A DNA stretch of 7,689 nt from an uncultured Alphaproteobacteria bacterium (GCA_949296785.1 CASFRQ010000086.1:1-7689), one strand, 5' to 3'; positions 1-6,465 are shown, counted from the stretch's first letter. Notes: a model not told the origin generated them from the sequence alone. Numbers and translations: made by a program.

Positions 1-2
1 AG

Positions 3-605
3 GAATTTGAAATCAATAATTTTGCCAGGCAAAATCACTTAAAAATTCACATGTGGATAAAAGAAACCATCAGCGGAACGACGCAATTGAAAAAAAGAAG
101 GCTTTGGAAACTTTTAAAACGTCTGCGCAAAGGAGATATCCTCATTGCCTCGGAACTTTCAAGGCTTGGCCGCAATCTGTTGCAGATTATGAGTATTCTT
201 CATCATTGTATGAATATTGAAGCACAGGTTTGGACCATCAAAGATAATTACCGTTTGGGCTCGGATATACAGTCAAAGGTTTTGGCGTTCGCTTTCGGCC
301 TGTCCGCCGAAATTGAAAGGAACCTGATTTCCCAAAGAACCAAAGAAGCTCTTGCCAGAATTAAAAGCGAAGGCAAGTCTCTGGGTCGTCCTCACGGCAG
401 TAAAAATAACAAAAAGAAACTGGATGACCAGAAAAAAGAAATACAAAAAATGCTCTTTAAAGAACATATCTCAAAAACCCTCGCCGCAAAAAAATTGGGC
501 GTCTGCCGATTAACTTTATACAAACACCTTTGGACCGCCAGAAAGAAACAAATGCAAATACAGCAAATTGAACGACTTACCTCTCCGGAGGAAGCCTCCG
601 ACTAA
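3..605 (+). CDS. Serine recombinase, Mpi/Pin-type DNA invertase (5' end outside window)
   Basis: Site-specific serine recombinase of the resolvase/invertase family. The frame is open to the window edge: the 16 codons before the ATG at 51 read EFEINNFARQNHLKIH, which continues the catalytic-domain fold, so that ATG is an internal methionine and the gene starts upstream. The N-terminal segment that would hold the catalytic serine is not visible. Visible hallmarks are ETISGT, the arginine motif ELSRLGR, the segment DIQSKVLAFAFGLSAEIERN that leads into the long E helix, and LISQRTKEALARIKSEG, followed by LGRP and a C-terminal helix-turn-helix (AAKKLGVCRLTLYKHL). This pattern closely resembles the Mpi invertases of Bacteroides, which flip promoters. 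A basic, Gln-rich tail follows the HTH. It is the only gene here on the plus strand. The family assignment is secure; the target site and activity are unknown. Acquisition by transfer is an inference. Confidence 0.9.
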   Translation, partial: EFEINNFARQNHLKIHMWIKETISGTTQLKKRRLWKLLKRLRKGDILIASELSRLGRNLLQIMSILHHCMNIEAQVWTIKDNYRLGSDIQSKVLAFAFGLSAEIERNLISQRTKEALARIKSEGKSLGRPHGSKNNKKKLDDQKKEIQKMLFKEHISKTLAAKKLGVCRLTLYKHLWTARKKQMQIQQIERLTSPEEASD

Positions 606-610
606 AAGAA

Positions 611-669
611 AAAGGGCCCTTTGAAAATCCATAAACCGGCGCCGTGCTAGCCGGTTTTCAAAGCCCTTT
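611..669. terminator. Long imperfect hairpin, probable terminator (better in the minus direction)
   Basis: The right arm (650-669) is GCCGGTTTTCAAAGCCCTTT. Its complement is found in the left arm as AAAGGGC, TTTGAAAA and CCGGC, interrupted by 2-nt and 8-nt bulges, with a 9-nt loop at 641-649. It begins 5 bp after the recombinase stop. In the minus direction the structure runs straight into a T-rich tract (TTTTTCTTTT, complement of 603-612), which suits termination of transcripts arriving from polA. In the plus direction there is no T-run, so termination of the recombinase mRNA there is less certain. A recombination or protein-binding site is an alternative reading. Confidence 0.45.
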
Positions 670-690
670 CCAAAAATCCAAAGAATTTAT

Positions 691-758
691 TTTACGGAAA
701 AAACCATAAAAATCTTCTTATTAAACATGGCTCATCCATACTATTTTTTTACCGTAAA
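691..758. repeat. AT-rich inverted repeat, arms 691-703 and 744-758
   Basis: The left arm is TTTACGGAAAAAA and the right arm, read as its complement, is TTTACGGTAAAAAAA. This gives a 13-bp match with one extra T, plus one more A, around a 40-bp centre. The exact core TTTACGG/CCGTAAA is the strongest part. It could form a weak stem-loop or be a paired binding site for a dimeric protein. It lies within 90 bp of the recombinase gene, but nothing shows that the recombinase uses it. Confidence 0.4.
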
Positions 759-883
759 TTAAAACATGCCCTAAACCTTCCTTCTAAATAAAAAAACACC
801 TCGCATTCGCTAATGATTTTTTAGTAGAAGCCTCTTTCGGTAAACCGTAGGCAGCATTACTCGGACTTTTCATATTTTTCAAA

Positions 884-908
884 ATCCGCTGTCCTTTCGG
901 ATATTTTT
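884..908. terminator. Small hairpin with flanking T/A runs downstream of polA
   Basis: ATCCG (884-888) pairs with CGGAT (898-902) across a 9-nt loop. In the plus direction it is followed by ATTTTTT; in the minus direction the stem is followed by TTTTG. The stem has only five pairs, so it could be a weak bidirectional terminator 46 bp past the polA stop. Confidence 0.3.
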
Positions 909-910
909 TC

Positions 911-934
911 AATACCTTCTTTAATACCTTCTTT
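911..934. repeat. Tandem repeat, 2 x 12 bp
   Basis: AATACCTTCTTT occurs twice in a row, exactly, at 911-922 and 923-934, starting 14 bp beyond the polA stop on the polA strand side. On the minus strand it reads as a repeated KKVL in one frame. Replication slippage is the simplest origin. Confidence 0.9.
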
Positions 935-947
935 AAAAGAAAATAAA

Positions 948-3899
948 TTAATGAGCGTCCTTCCAATTACGGGCGGCGCCGATTTCCACCTCCAAAGGAA
1001 CGGCCAGAGAAACAACATGCTCCATTTTATCCTTCAAAAGAGCACGCATTTCCCCTTCCTCTTTTTCCGGTACTTCAAAGATGAGTTCATCATGAATCTG
1101 TAAAAGCATCCGGCTTTTCAAACGCCTCTTTTTCATTTCCCGCGTCACATCCAGCATCGCCAGCTTCATAATATCGGCGCCGCTGCCCTGAATAGGCGCA
1201 TTGATAGCAGCTCGCTCGGCGGCGTTACGACGGTTGACATTCCTGTCCAAAATCCCTTGAACGGCGCAACGACGGCCAAAAATCGTCTTCACATAACCGA
1301 AACGACGCGCCTGCTGAACCGTCTGTTCCATATATTGGCGGATTTCCGGATATTCTTTCATATATTTCTCTATATATTCCGCGGCTTCGTGCCGACTAAT
1401 ACCCAGCTGTTCGGCCAAACCGAAAGCAGAAATCCCGTAAATTATGCCGAAGTTAATCGCTTTGGCATGCCTGCGGGTCAACGGATCCACCTGTTCCAAC
1501 GGGATATCAAACACCTGGGAAGCGGTAATCGCGTGAATGTCCTTTCCTTCCTTAAACGCCTGCTTCAAAGCATGAATATCCGCAACCGAAGCGATAAGAC
1601 GCAGTTCTATCTGAGAATAGTCCGCCGACATCAAAAGTTTACCCGGATCCGCGATGAAAGACTTGCGAATCATACGCCCTTCCTCCGACCGAATCGGTAT
1701 ATTCTGCAGGTTCGGATCCATGGAAGCCAACCTGCCGGTATTCGTCGCCGTTTGTAAAAAAGTCGTATGGATACGGGGATCTTTTTTTGTCAGAAAAATG
1801 AAGGAATCCACATAAGTGCTTTTTAATTTTGACAAAAGGCGATAATCCAAAATTTTCTGAGGGAACTCAAATCCGTCGGCCGCCATCTTTTCCAAAATAT
1901 GCGCCTGCGTCGCATAAGCGCCGTTGGAAGTGTACTGCGGTTCCGTCAGCTTCAGCTTTTCATACATAATCCGCCCTATTTGAGACGGTGAATTGATGTT
2001 AAACTCCTCCCCGGCCAACTCATATATCCGTTTCATGATTTCCTGCATCCTTGCTGCGAAATCCCTCTCCAACCGATGCAGTTCTTCCGTGTCAATCCGG
2101 ATACCTTCCTGTTCCATTCTTTTTAAGACGGGAATCAGCGGACGATCCAAAGACTCGTAAATAAAATGAGCCTGCCGATTCTGTACTTCCTCTTTCATTT
2201 TGAAATACAGTCTCAAAATCACATCCGCCTGCTGCGCCATATAAGGTCCGGCCAATTCCAAAGCCACCTGATGAAAATATTCCCGGTGTTTTTTTATTTT
2301 GGAAATATCATAATAAGTCAAAACCTTTTCACCCAAAAAATACATCCCCATATCATCCAGCTTATGTGAAACGGAGGTACCGAACGCCGCATAAGACATA
2401 GCGGAAATATCCTCCAACGGCGTCAACAGAATTTCTTTTTTGCTCTCTTTTTGAAAAATATGGGCGTCCAGCTTAATATCATGACCTATTTTTAAAACAG
2501 CTTCATCCGTCAGAACGGGTTCCATCAACGCCATCGCTTTTTGTATGGAAAGCTGGTCTATATGCGTTTCTTCCTTAGAGGAAGAAAACAAATCCGTCTG
2601 TTTCGGCGTTTCCAAAACAAGCTCTTCGGCGGCATCGTGCCTTATCGGCACATAACAGGCTTCAAACGGGGAGACACACAAAGAAAAACCAACCAGCCTT
2701 TCTTCCAAAGAAGCGCGGTGGTCCGTTTGCGCGTACAAAGCAACATACCCGGTTTCGTAAATCCGCTTAATCCAGGAAGACAGCTCCTCCTCTGTTCGTA
2801 TAACAGTATAGTGCAAATCAGGATTTTTTCTGACAGCTTCCGCGGTGCTTTCCCCCGAAACAACCTCCTCCAGCCAACCGTCTTTTTCCGCTGCTTTTTT
2901 CACATCCGGCGAAACCCCGGTTTCATAAACAGAATCAGTCCCTTGGCCCGATACTTTTTTATCCGGCAGGCATCTTGAAAAATTGGCCGTCTCTTCCTGC
3001 CCGTTTAAACGACCGACTGATTCATGGCGCGCCTTGCCCCACTCCTCCAAACGCCGTTCAAGGCTTTTAAACTCATTTTCCTGCAAAAAAGACCGAAGCC
3101 GGGACAAATCCGGCTCTTTTACCTTAAAGTTTTCTATCGGTTCCGGTACAGGCGCGTCGGCGTCCAAAGAAACTAACTTTTCAGAGATAAAAGCCATTTC
3201 TTTATGTTCCGCCAACAATTTTTGCCACCTCAGGGAACTCACTTCCTCCAAATGATTGTAAATATTTTCCAAAGAGCCAAACTGATTTATCAGCTGAGCG
3301 GCGCTTTTCGGACCGATGCCCTTCACGCCGGGAATATTGTCCGTGGAATCCCCTTGCAGAGCCTGCACCTGCGTCACTTTATCCGGCGTTACGCCGAATT
3401 TTTCCATCACATCTTCTTCGGTAATCATTTTCTTCTTCATCGGATCCATCATTTGAATCCCCGGACGCAAAAGCTGCATTAAATCCTTATCTGAAGAGAC
3501 AACAATCGCCTCCATTCCTTTTTCCAAGGCCTGACGCGCATAACTGGCAATCAAATCATCCGCCTCATACCCCTCTTTTTCCACACACGCCACCTGAAAC
3601 GCCGCCACCGCTTGCCGGATAAGGGGAAACTGAGGTATCAGCTCCTCCGGGACTTCCTTTCGGGTCGCCTTGTATTCGGAATAAATCTCATTACGGAAAT
3701 TTTCACGTTTCGCATCAAAAACAACCGCCATATAATCCGTGCAGTACTCTTTTAAAAATTGCATCATCATAGCGGTAAACCCGTACACGGCATGAACGGG
3801 AATCCCATCCTTGCGCCGCATTTCCGGAATAGCGTAAAAAGCCCGGAAAATATATCCGGACCCGTCAATCAAACAAAGTTTCTTTTTTCCTTCGGACAC
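948..3899 (-). CDS. polA: DNA polymerase I
   Basis: A 983-residue family-A polymerase for Okazaki-fragment processing and repair synthesis in the cytoplasm. Residues 1-290 form the 5'-3' exonuclease (LIDGSGYIFRAFY, YEADDLIA, SSDKDL, GDSTDNIPGVKGIGPKSAA). A roughly 65-residue low-complexity linker follows, longer than in E. coli (928 residues overall). Residues about 363-570 are the 3'-5' exonuclease fold, but its metal ligands are mostly gone: the E. coli D355/E357 positions are Y389/Q391 and D501 is Q557, while D424 is kept as D478. The polymerase is intact: motif A SADYSQIELR (D760), motif B RRHAKAINFGIIYG (K813, Y821) and motif C QIHDELIFEV (H936, D937). Translation starts at GTG with AGGGAGAGG just upstream; an in-frame TAA upstream excludes a longer form. 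Codons 523-548 are duplicated in the leader. The identification is secure; loss of proofreading is inferred. Confidence 0.98.
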   Translation of the reverse strand: MSEGKKKLCLIDGSGYIFRAFYAIPEMRRKDGIPVHAVYGFTAMMMQFLKEYCTDYMAVVFDAKRENFRNEIYSEYKATRKEVPEELIPQFPLIRQAVAAFQVACVEKEGYEADDLIASYARQALEKGMEAIVVSSDKDLMQLLRPGIQMMDPMKKKMITEEDVMEKFGVTPDKVTQVQALQGDSTDNIPGVKGIGPKSAAQLINQFGSLENIYNHLEEVSSLRWQKLLAEHKEMAFISEKLVSLDADAPVPEPIENFKVKEPDLSRLRSFLQENEFKSLERRLEEWGKARHESVGRLNGQEETANFSRCLPDKKVSGQGTDSVYETGVSPDVKKAAEKDGWLEEVVSGESTAEAVRKNPDLHYTVIRTEEELSSWIKRIYETGYVALYAQTDHRASLEERLVGFSLCVSPFEACYVPIRHDAAEELVLETPKQTDLFSSSKEETHIDQLSIQKAMALMEPVLTDEAVLKIGHDIKLDAHIFQKESKKEILLTPLEDISAMSYAAFGTSVSHKLDDMGMYFLGEKVLTYYDISKIKKHREYFHQVALELAGPYMAQQADVILRLYFKMKEEVQNRQAHFIYESLDRPLIPVLKRMEQEGIRIDTEELHRLERDFAARMQEIMKRIYELAGEEFNINSPSQIGRIMYEKLKLTEPQYTSNGAYATQAHILEKMAADGFEFPQKILDYRLLSKLKSTYVDSFIFLTKKDPRIHTTFLQTATNTGRLASMDPNLQNIPIRSEEGRMIRKSFIADPGKLLMSADYSQIELRLIASVADIHALKQAFKEGKDIHAITASQVFDIPLEQVDPLTRRHAKAINFGIIYGISAFGLAEQLGISRHEAAEYIEKYMKEYPEIRQYMEQTVQQARRFGYVKTIFGRRCAVQGILDRNVNRRNAAERAAINAPIQGSGADIMKLAMLDVTREMKKRRLKSRMLLQIHDELIFEVPEKEEGEMRALLKDKMEHVVSLAVPLEVEIGAARNWKDAH
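2257..2332 (-). repeat. 76-bp direct repeat, copy inside polA (probable source)
   Basis: This stretch encodes PolA residues 523-548 (GEKVLTYYDISK onward to VALE) between exonuclease motifs II and III. It is identical, base for base, to 3968-4043 and in the same orientation. It fits smoothly into the polymerase reading frame and family alignment, so it is the likely original copy. The match ends abruptly on both sides (2256 T against 3967 A; 2333 C against 4044 T). Confidence 0.95.
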
Positions 3900-3902
3900 G
3901 AA

Positions 3903-3911
3903 CCTCTCCCT
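3903..3911 (-). promoter_or_regulatory. polA ribosome binding site (supports the GTG start)
   Basis: AGGGAGAGG on the minus strand ends 3 nt before the GTG at 3899, with its GGGAG core about 6 nt away. No ATG in frame is available upstream before the stop codon. The first internal ATG would remove the start of the exonuclease fold, so the GTG is preferred. Confidence 0.8.
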
Positions 3912-3967
3912 TTTATCCTGCTTTTTTTAATCTTAGAAAACAACGGCAAAACGCCCTCTTTAAACAA

Positions 3968-4043
3968 TCCAAAGCCACCTGATGAAAATATTCCCGGTGT
4001 TTTTTTATTTTGGAAATATCATAATAAGTCAAAACCTTTTCAC
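3968..4043 (-). repeat. 76-bp direct repeat, extra copy in polA upstream region
   Basis: A perfect duplicate of polA bases 2257-2332, lying 69-144 bp before the polA start codon and in the same orientation as the gene. There is no start codon with ribosome binding site that would make it a gene, and it is not flanked by an obvious target-site duplication or terminal inverted repeats. Identity at all third codon positions indicates a recent copy, ongoing gene conversion, or an assembly fault. Confidence 0.95.
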
Positions 4044-4295
4044 TTACATCGGAAAGTTTTCTAACGCCCTTTTTTCAAAAGCCATTTTCACAAAATATTT
4101 TCCAACCCCGCCATTTTTTAGGAAGAAAAAAATTTTCCGCTCTTTGGACGCGTTTTAAATCCATCTGCTTGTCTTATCGGAAAATCCGCGCCCCGGAATA
4201 TATTTCGTTTTTTTTCTTTCCTCTTATGCTTTTTCCGGAGAAGCGGCTTTATTTTTTATTTCGCCGCCGACTGCCGGAAACTTTCCGAAAGAAAA

Positions 4296-4706
4296 TCATT
4301 TGTTTTTATGAATGCCGACATACGCCTCAAGACAATGCTCCATACAATAGGATTTGCCCATAAAAGTTTCCTTGCCGCAAAAATGAAAATCAAGGTCCTT
4401 CGGATCCCCGATCGGCCACCGGCATGAATTGGCGTGCAGATCAACCAACTTTAAAAACTTTTCTTTTTTTCCAGCTTTTTTAGAACTTCCCGTCTTGGAA
4501 ACTGTTTTTTCGGCCGCCTCTTTTTTCAAATCCTTCTCGGCCGCTTCTTTTTTTATCGGAGACGGTCGGCTGTCCAACCCCAAACGATGCGCCTTCCCAA
4601 CAACCGCATTTTTGGAAACACCCAGTTTTTTACCGATTTCGCCCGTCGGGCACCCTTCTTTCCAAAGGCGTTCCAATTCCGCTACGATTTCTTCCGTCCA
4701 AATCAT
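4296..4706 (-). CDS. gcrA: GcrA family cell-cycle regulator
   Basis: A DNA-binding transcription regulator of Alphaproteobacteria. In Caulobacter, GcrA binds sigma70 RNA polymerase and prefers promoters with CcrM-methylated GANTC. The 136-residue product has the N-terminal helix-turn-helix (IWTEEIVAELERLWKEG, then IGKKLGVSKNAVVGKAHRLGL, residues 2-44). A Lys/Ala/Glu-rich linker follows, with KKEAAEK repeated at 52-58 and 61-67. The conserved C-terminal sigma-interacting region contains CRWPIGDP (95-102), FHFCG (107-111) and YCMEHC (120-125). It is shorter than the roughly 170 residues usual for the family, mainly in the linker. The start ATG is preceded by AAGGAG with 9-nt spacing. It lies downstream of an exported-protein gene and upstream of polA, on the same strand, with gaps long enough for separate promoters. 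The assignment is confident; the regulon here is unknown. Confidence 0.93.
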   Translation of the reverse strand: MIWTEEIVAELERLWKEGCPTGEIGKKLGVSKNAVVGKAHRLGLDSRPSPIKKEAAEKDLKKEAAEKTVSKTGSSKKAGKKEKFLKLVDLHANSCRWPIGDPKDLDFHFCGKETFMGKSYCMEHCLEAYVGIHKNK

Positions 4707-4747
4707 CTTTATATGCTCCTTGCTGAACTTTTCTTATATTTTTCTTA

Positions 4748-4753
4748 CTTATA
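4748..4753 (-). promoter_or_regulatory. gcrA: Possible -10 element of a gcrA promoter
   Basis: The minus strand reads TATAAG about 42 bp before the gcrA ATG in a very AT-rich stretch. The hexamer 17 bp upstream (TAGGAA) is a poor -35. The site is plausible by position only. The gcrA ribosome binding site AAGGAG is at 4716-4721. Confidence 0.25.
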
Positions 4754-4869
4754 ATTTATTTTAAAAAGAATTCCTACATGATTTTTAATTTTATTTTTCT
4801 TTCATCCATGCCGCCTTTTGAAAAGCACTGCCAGGAAATCCGCCCTGCCCTTCCGTTTCATTCATTTTT

Positions 4870-6450
4870 TTACTTTGAAGAAAAAGGAATTTTCCAAAAA
4901 CTGCTTGAATTTGCCTTTTCACGGAATGTATCAAGCACCTGTCTTCTGAAAGGACGGATTGCCTCCACATCTTCCCTGGGGGCCGTATGCATTTTCAAAA
5001 TCATCTCATACGCCTGTCTTTGAAGGGCCGCTGTCTCCGGAATAGAAGAAAACTCCCGTCGGATACGGCCGATTTCCGCCCCCTTCAAAGATGACAGACC
5101 GGCAACGCGCGCCGCCGTAAAAACGCGATCGCATTTATCGGAAAATTCTTCGGTGGTCAGACCGGAAACCGCCAGCTCCGCCGCAAAAAAATCACCGTGT
5201 CCGGATTTGGAAAACGCTTTTGCCATCGTCCGGCAAGGCGAAACAAACATTTCAAAGATCTCGTCTTTATTCTCCATGACATATCTGTTCAAATCCCGGC
5301 GCATCTGTTTGTAGGCCGGATTATCCGCTTTTTCTTTCAAACTTTGCATCACAGATAAAACAGACTGAATATCTTTTTTTGCCAAAGGAGCCCCTTTAAG
5401 CTTCGGAAATCCGGACGCTTTCTCCGCCCGCGCCAAGACAGAAGGAGGGGGCGGATTTTTTCCTGCCTCAATTAAAACATCCGTCACCTCCTGCGGCGTA
5501 TAATGTTTCTGCGGTGGCAGCTCGCGCGCCAACGATATATAATAAGACGGCCATGCCTCCGGCATAACGGCGTAATACAAAGCAGGGGGTAAATCATCCA
5601 AAAAACCCTGGTCCACAAATTCTTTCAATTCCGGTGCGACACGCGTCGGCTTTTTGCCTCGGTATTTTCTTACCTGCGGCATCGTGCGGGTTTTTACAGA
5701 AAAATAAAGAGAATCCGCTATCGCCGGCATAAAATATTGATGGTACTCCTCCGGCAGCTTTAAAATCAAAGAAACAACCAGCTGTTCCCGTTCATAATTT
5801 TCCTTCCAAACCTGTTTCGTCCGGGAATAAGCAGATCTTACCTTCGTCGGCTCCATCCCTTCCGGAACGGATGCCCAATCTTCTTTTGTAATAAAAGGAG
5901 CAGACAGCCTTTTGGCTTCTGCCTTTTTTACCGCCGCTGACAACTCCGCCGCTAAAGAAGCCGGACTGTCCCCACCGGGAAAAGTCGGGGAACGCCCTTT
6001 CTCTTGCGATAAAGAGTCCCCTCCTCTAAAATCGTCTTCTTCATTTTCCGAAAGGAGATTTTCCTCTTCCTCCCCTCCTTCCTCTTCCTGTACAGCACCA
6101 ACCGGCACCGTTCCGCCCAAACGGCTGATTTCCTCCATAACCTCTTGCATTTGCAAAAGAGCATTTTCCCGTCTGACTGCCTCAGAAGAAACATCTTCCG
6201 AATCGGGGACATTCTCCCCATCCGATATTTTCTTAGGCATTTTCTCTTCTTTAGCATTCAAAAACTTTTCTTTTTGAGAATTTTCGGCATTCTTGTCCCG
6301 CAGGCCTTTTTCCTGCGTCTGCTGATGCAATGCTACGGAAGAGGCCTCTTTCAAGACCAAAGTCTCGGCCAAAGCATTCCCCGTGGCCGCCGGAAGAAAC
6401 AGGGAAAAAACAGCCAAAAGAAAAACAAAAAGAGGCAATATCTTTTTCAT
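4870..6450 (-). CDS. Exported protein of unknown function
   Basis: A 526-residue protein that I do not recognise. Residues 1-28 are a clear Sec signal peptide: KK, a hydrophobic core (ILPLFVFLLAVFSLFLP) and the cleavage motif ALA before E29. There is no lipobox cysteine, so a soluble periplasmic or secreted protein is likely. Residues 29-185 are charged and low-complexity, with predicted helical stretches and a very acidic run (EEEGGEEEE, ENEEDD at 122-140). The more structured part, 186-526, is rich in Tyr/Pro (PEEYHQYFMP, PPALYYAVMPEAWPSYY, PPQKHYTP, NPPPPS), then helical. Only two cysteines occur, C406 and C440, and they could form a disulfide. The start ATG has AAAGGG 8 nt upstream. The gene follows the DUF4139 gene, with a terminator-like hairpin ending just before the ribosome binding site. 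An envelope role is inferred from the signal peptide and neighbour only. Confidence 0.85.
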   Translation of the reverse strand: MKKILPLFVFLLAVFSLFLPAATGNALAETLVLKEASSVALHQQTQEKGLRDKNAENSQKEKFLNAKEEKMPKKISDGENVPDSEDVSSEAVRRENALLQMQEVMEEISRLGGTVPVGAVQEEEGGEEEENLLSENEEDDFRGGDSLSQEKGRSPTFPGGDSPASLAAELSAAVKKAEAKRLSAPFITKEDWASVPEGMEPTKVRSAYSRTKQVWKENYEREQLVVSLILKLPEEYHQYFMPAIADSLYFSVKTRTMPQVRKYRGKKPTRVAPELKEFVDQGFLDDLPPALYYAVMPEAWPSYYISLARELPPQKHYTPQEVTDVLIEAGKNPPPPSVLARAEKASGFPKLKGAPLAKKDIQSVLSVMQSLKEKADNPAYKQMRRDLNRYVMENKDEIFEMFVSPCRTMAKAFSKSGHGDFFAAELAVSGLTTEEFSDKCDRVFTAARVAGLSSLKGAEIGRIRREFSSIPETAALQRQAYEMILKMHTAPREDVEAIRPFRRQVLDTFREKANSSSFWKIPFSSK

Positions 6451-6458
6451 ATCATCAG

Positions 6459-6464
6459 CCCTTT
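6459..6464 (-). promoter_or_regulatory. Ribosome binding site of the exported protein, next to a terminator T-run
   Basis: AAAGGG on the minus strand lies 8 nt before the ATG at 6450, and only one base separates it from the T-run of the upstream hairpin. AAGGGC here is complementary to GCCCTT of the intercistronic stem at 6539-6544, so it could in principle be masked by an alternative fold. Confidence 0.6.
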
Positions 6465-6465
6465 C

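Larger units (their letters stand above)
606..947. other. Intergenic region between recombinase and polA 3' ends
   Basis: This 342-bp gap lies between two convergent genes, so it should contain terminators rather than promoters. It holds a long imperfect hairpin directly after the recombinase stop, an AT-rich inverted repeat near 691-758, a small hairpin at 884-902 and a 2 x 12 bp tandem repeat at 911-934. A minus-strand frame is open from the end of polA to 784, but I regard it as doubtful. No further gene is recognisable. Confidence 0.6.
784..966 (-). other. Possible short ORF after polA, doubtful
   Basis: A 60-codon minus-strand frame starts at a TTG inside the last codons of polA and ends at 784. 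The only internal ATG (871-873) would give a 29-residue peptide, MKSPSNAAYGLPKEASTKKS and onward, ending in ARCFFI. The N-terminal part includes KKVLKKVLKK, produced by the 12-bp tandem repeat. I see no convincing ribosome binding site for the TTG start, and no family is recognised. It may be a fragment of a dispersed repeat or simple 3' sequence. Confidence 0.15.
3900..4295. other. polA upstream region / leader containing a polA fragment
   Basis: This 396-bp gap lies between the gcrA stop and the polA start. It must hold either the polA promoter or the path of read-through from gcrA. It contains the 76-bp copy of polA coding sequence (3968-4043) and the polA ribosome binding site. The rest is pyrimidine-rich on the plus strand and I see no gene in it. 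I could not identify a convincing -35/-10 pair. A TTGACT (minus strand, within the copied block) has only a poor -10 at the right distance. A palindrome CGGAAACTTTCCG lies just after the gcrA stop (4272-4290 area), without a clear terminator T-run. I noticed no GANTC site in the region. Confidence 0.6.

Noticed and set aside
586..600. Perfect CGGAGG-AAG-CCTCCG hairpin at the end of the recombinase gene
   Set aside because: It lies within the last codons, has a 3-nt loop and no following T-run; it is probably incidental.
51..605. Recombinase starting at the ATG at 51
   Set aside because: The frame is open to the left edge and the upstream codons fit the recombinase fold; the catalytic serine region must lie further upstream, so this ATG is internal.
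1257..1757. Plus-strand open frame of 166 codons inside polA
   Set aside because: It lies antisense to the conserved polymerase motifs of polA and has no recognisable domain; the same holds for other plus-strand frames between 2166 and 3482.
4013..4037. TTGACT in the copied block as the polA -35 box
   Set aside because: The hexamers at 16-18 bp spacing are poor matches to a -10 element, and alphaproteobacterial promoters are hard to call by eye, so I do not annotate it.
3968..4043. The 76-bp repeat as an insertion sequence, MITE or CRISPR spacer
   Set aside because: It has no terminal inverted repeats, no target duplication and no adjacent direct repeats; its sequence is plainly polA coding DNA.
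4227..4262. Hairpin GCTTTTTCCGGAGAAGC with a T-rich tail on the plus strand
   Set aside because: It would terminate plus-strand transcription, but no plus-strand gene lies upstream of it; in the minus direction it lacks a T-run, so it is a weak candidate for gcrA.
5912..6277. Plus-strand Ser-rich open frame inside the exported-protein gene
   Set aside because: It is the antisense shadow of the acidic Glu-rich region; the signal peptide and ribosome binding site support the minus-strand gene.
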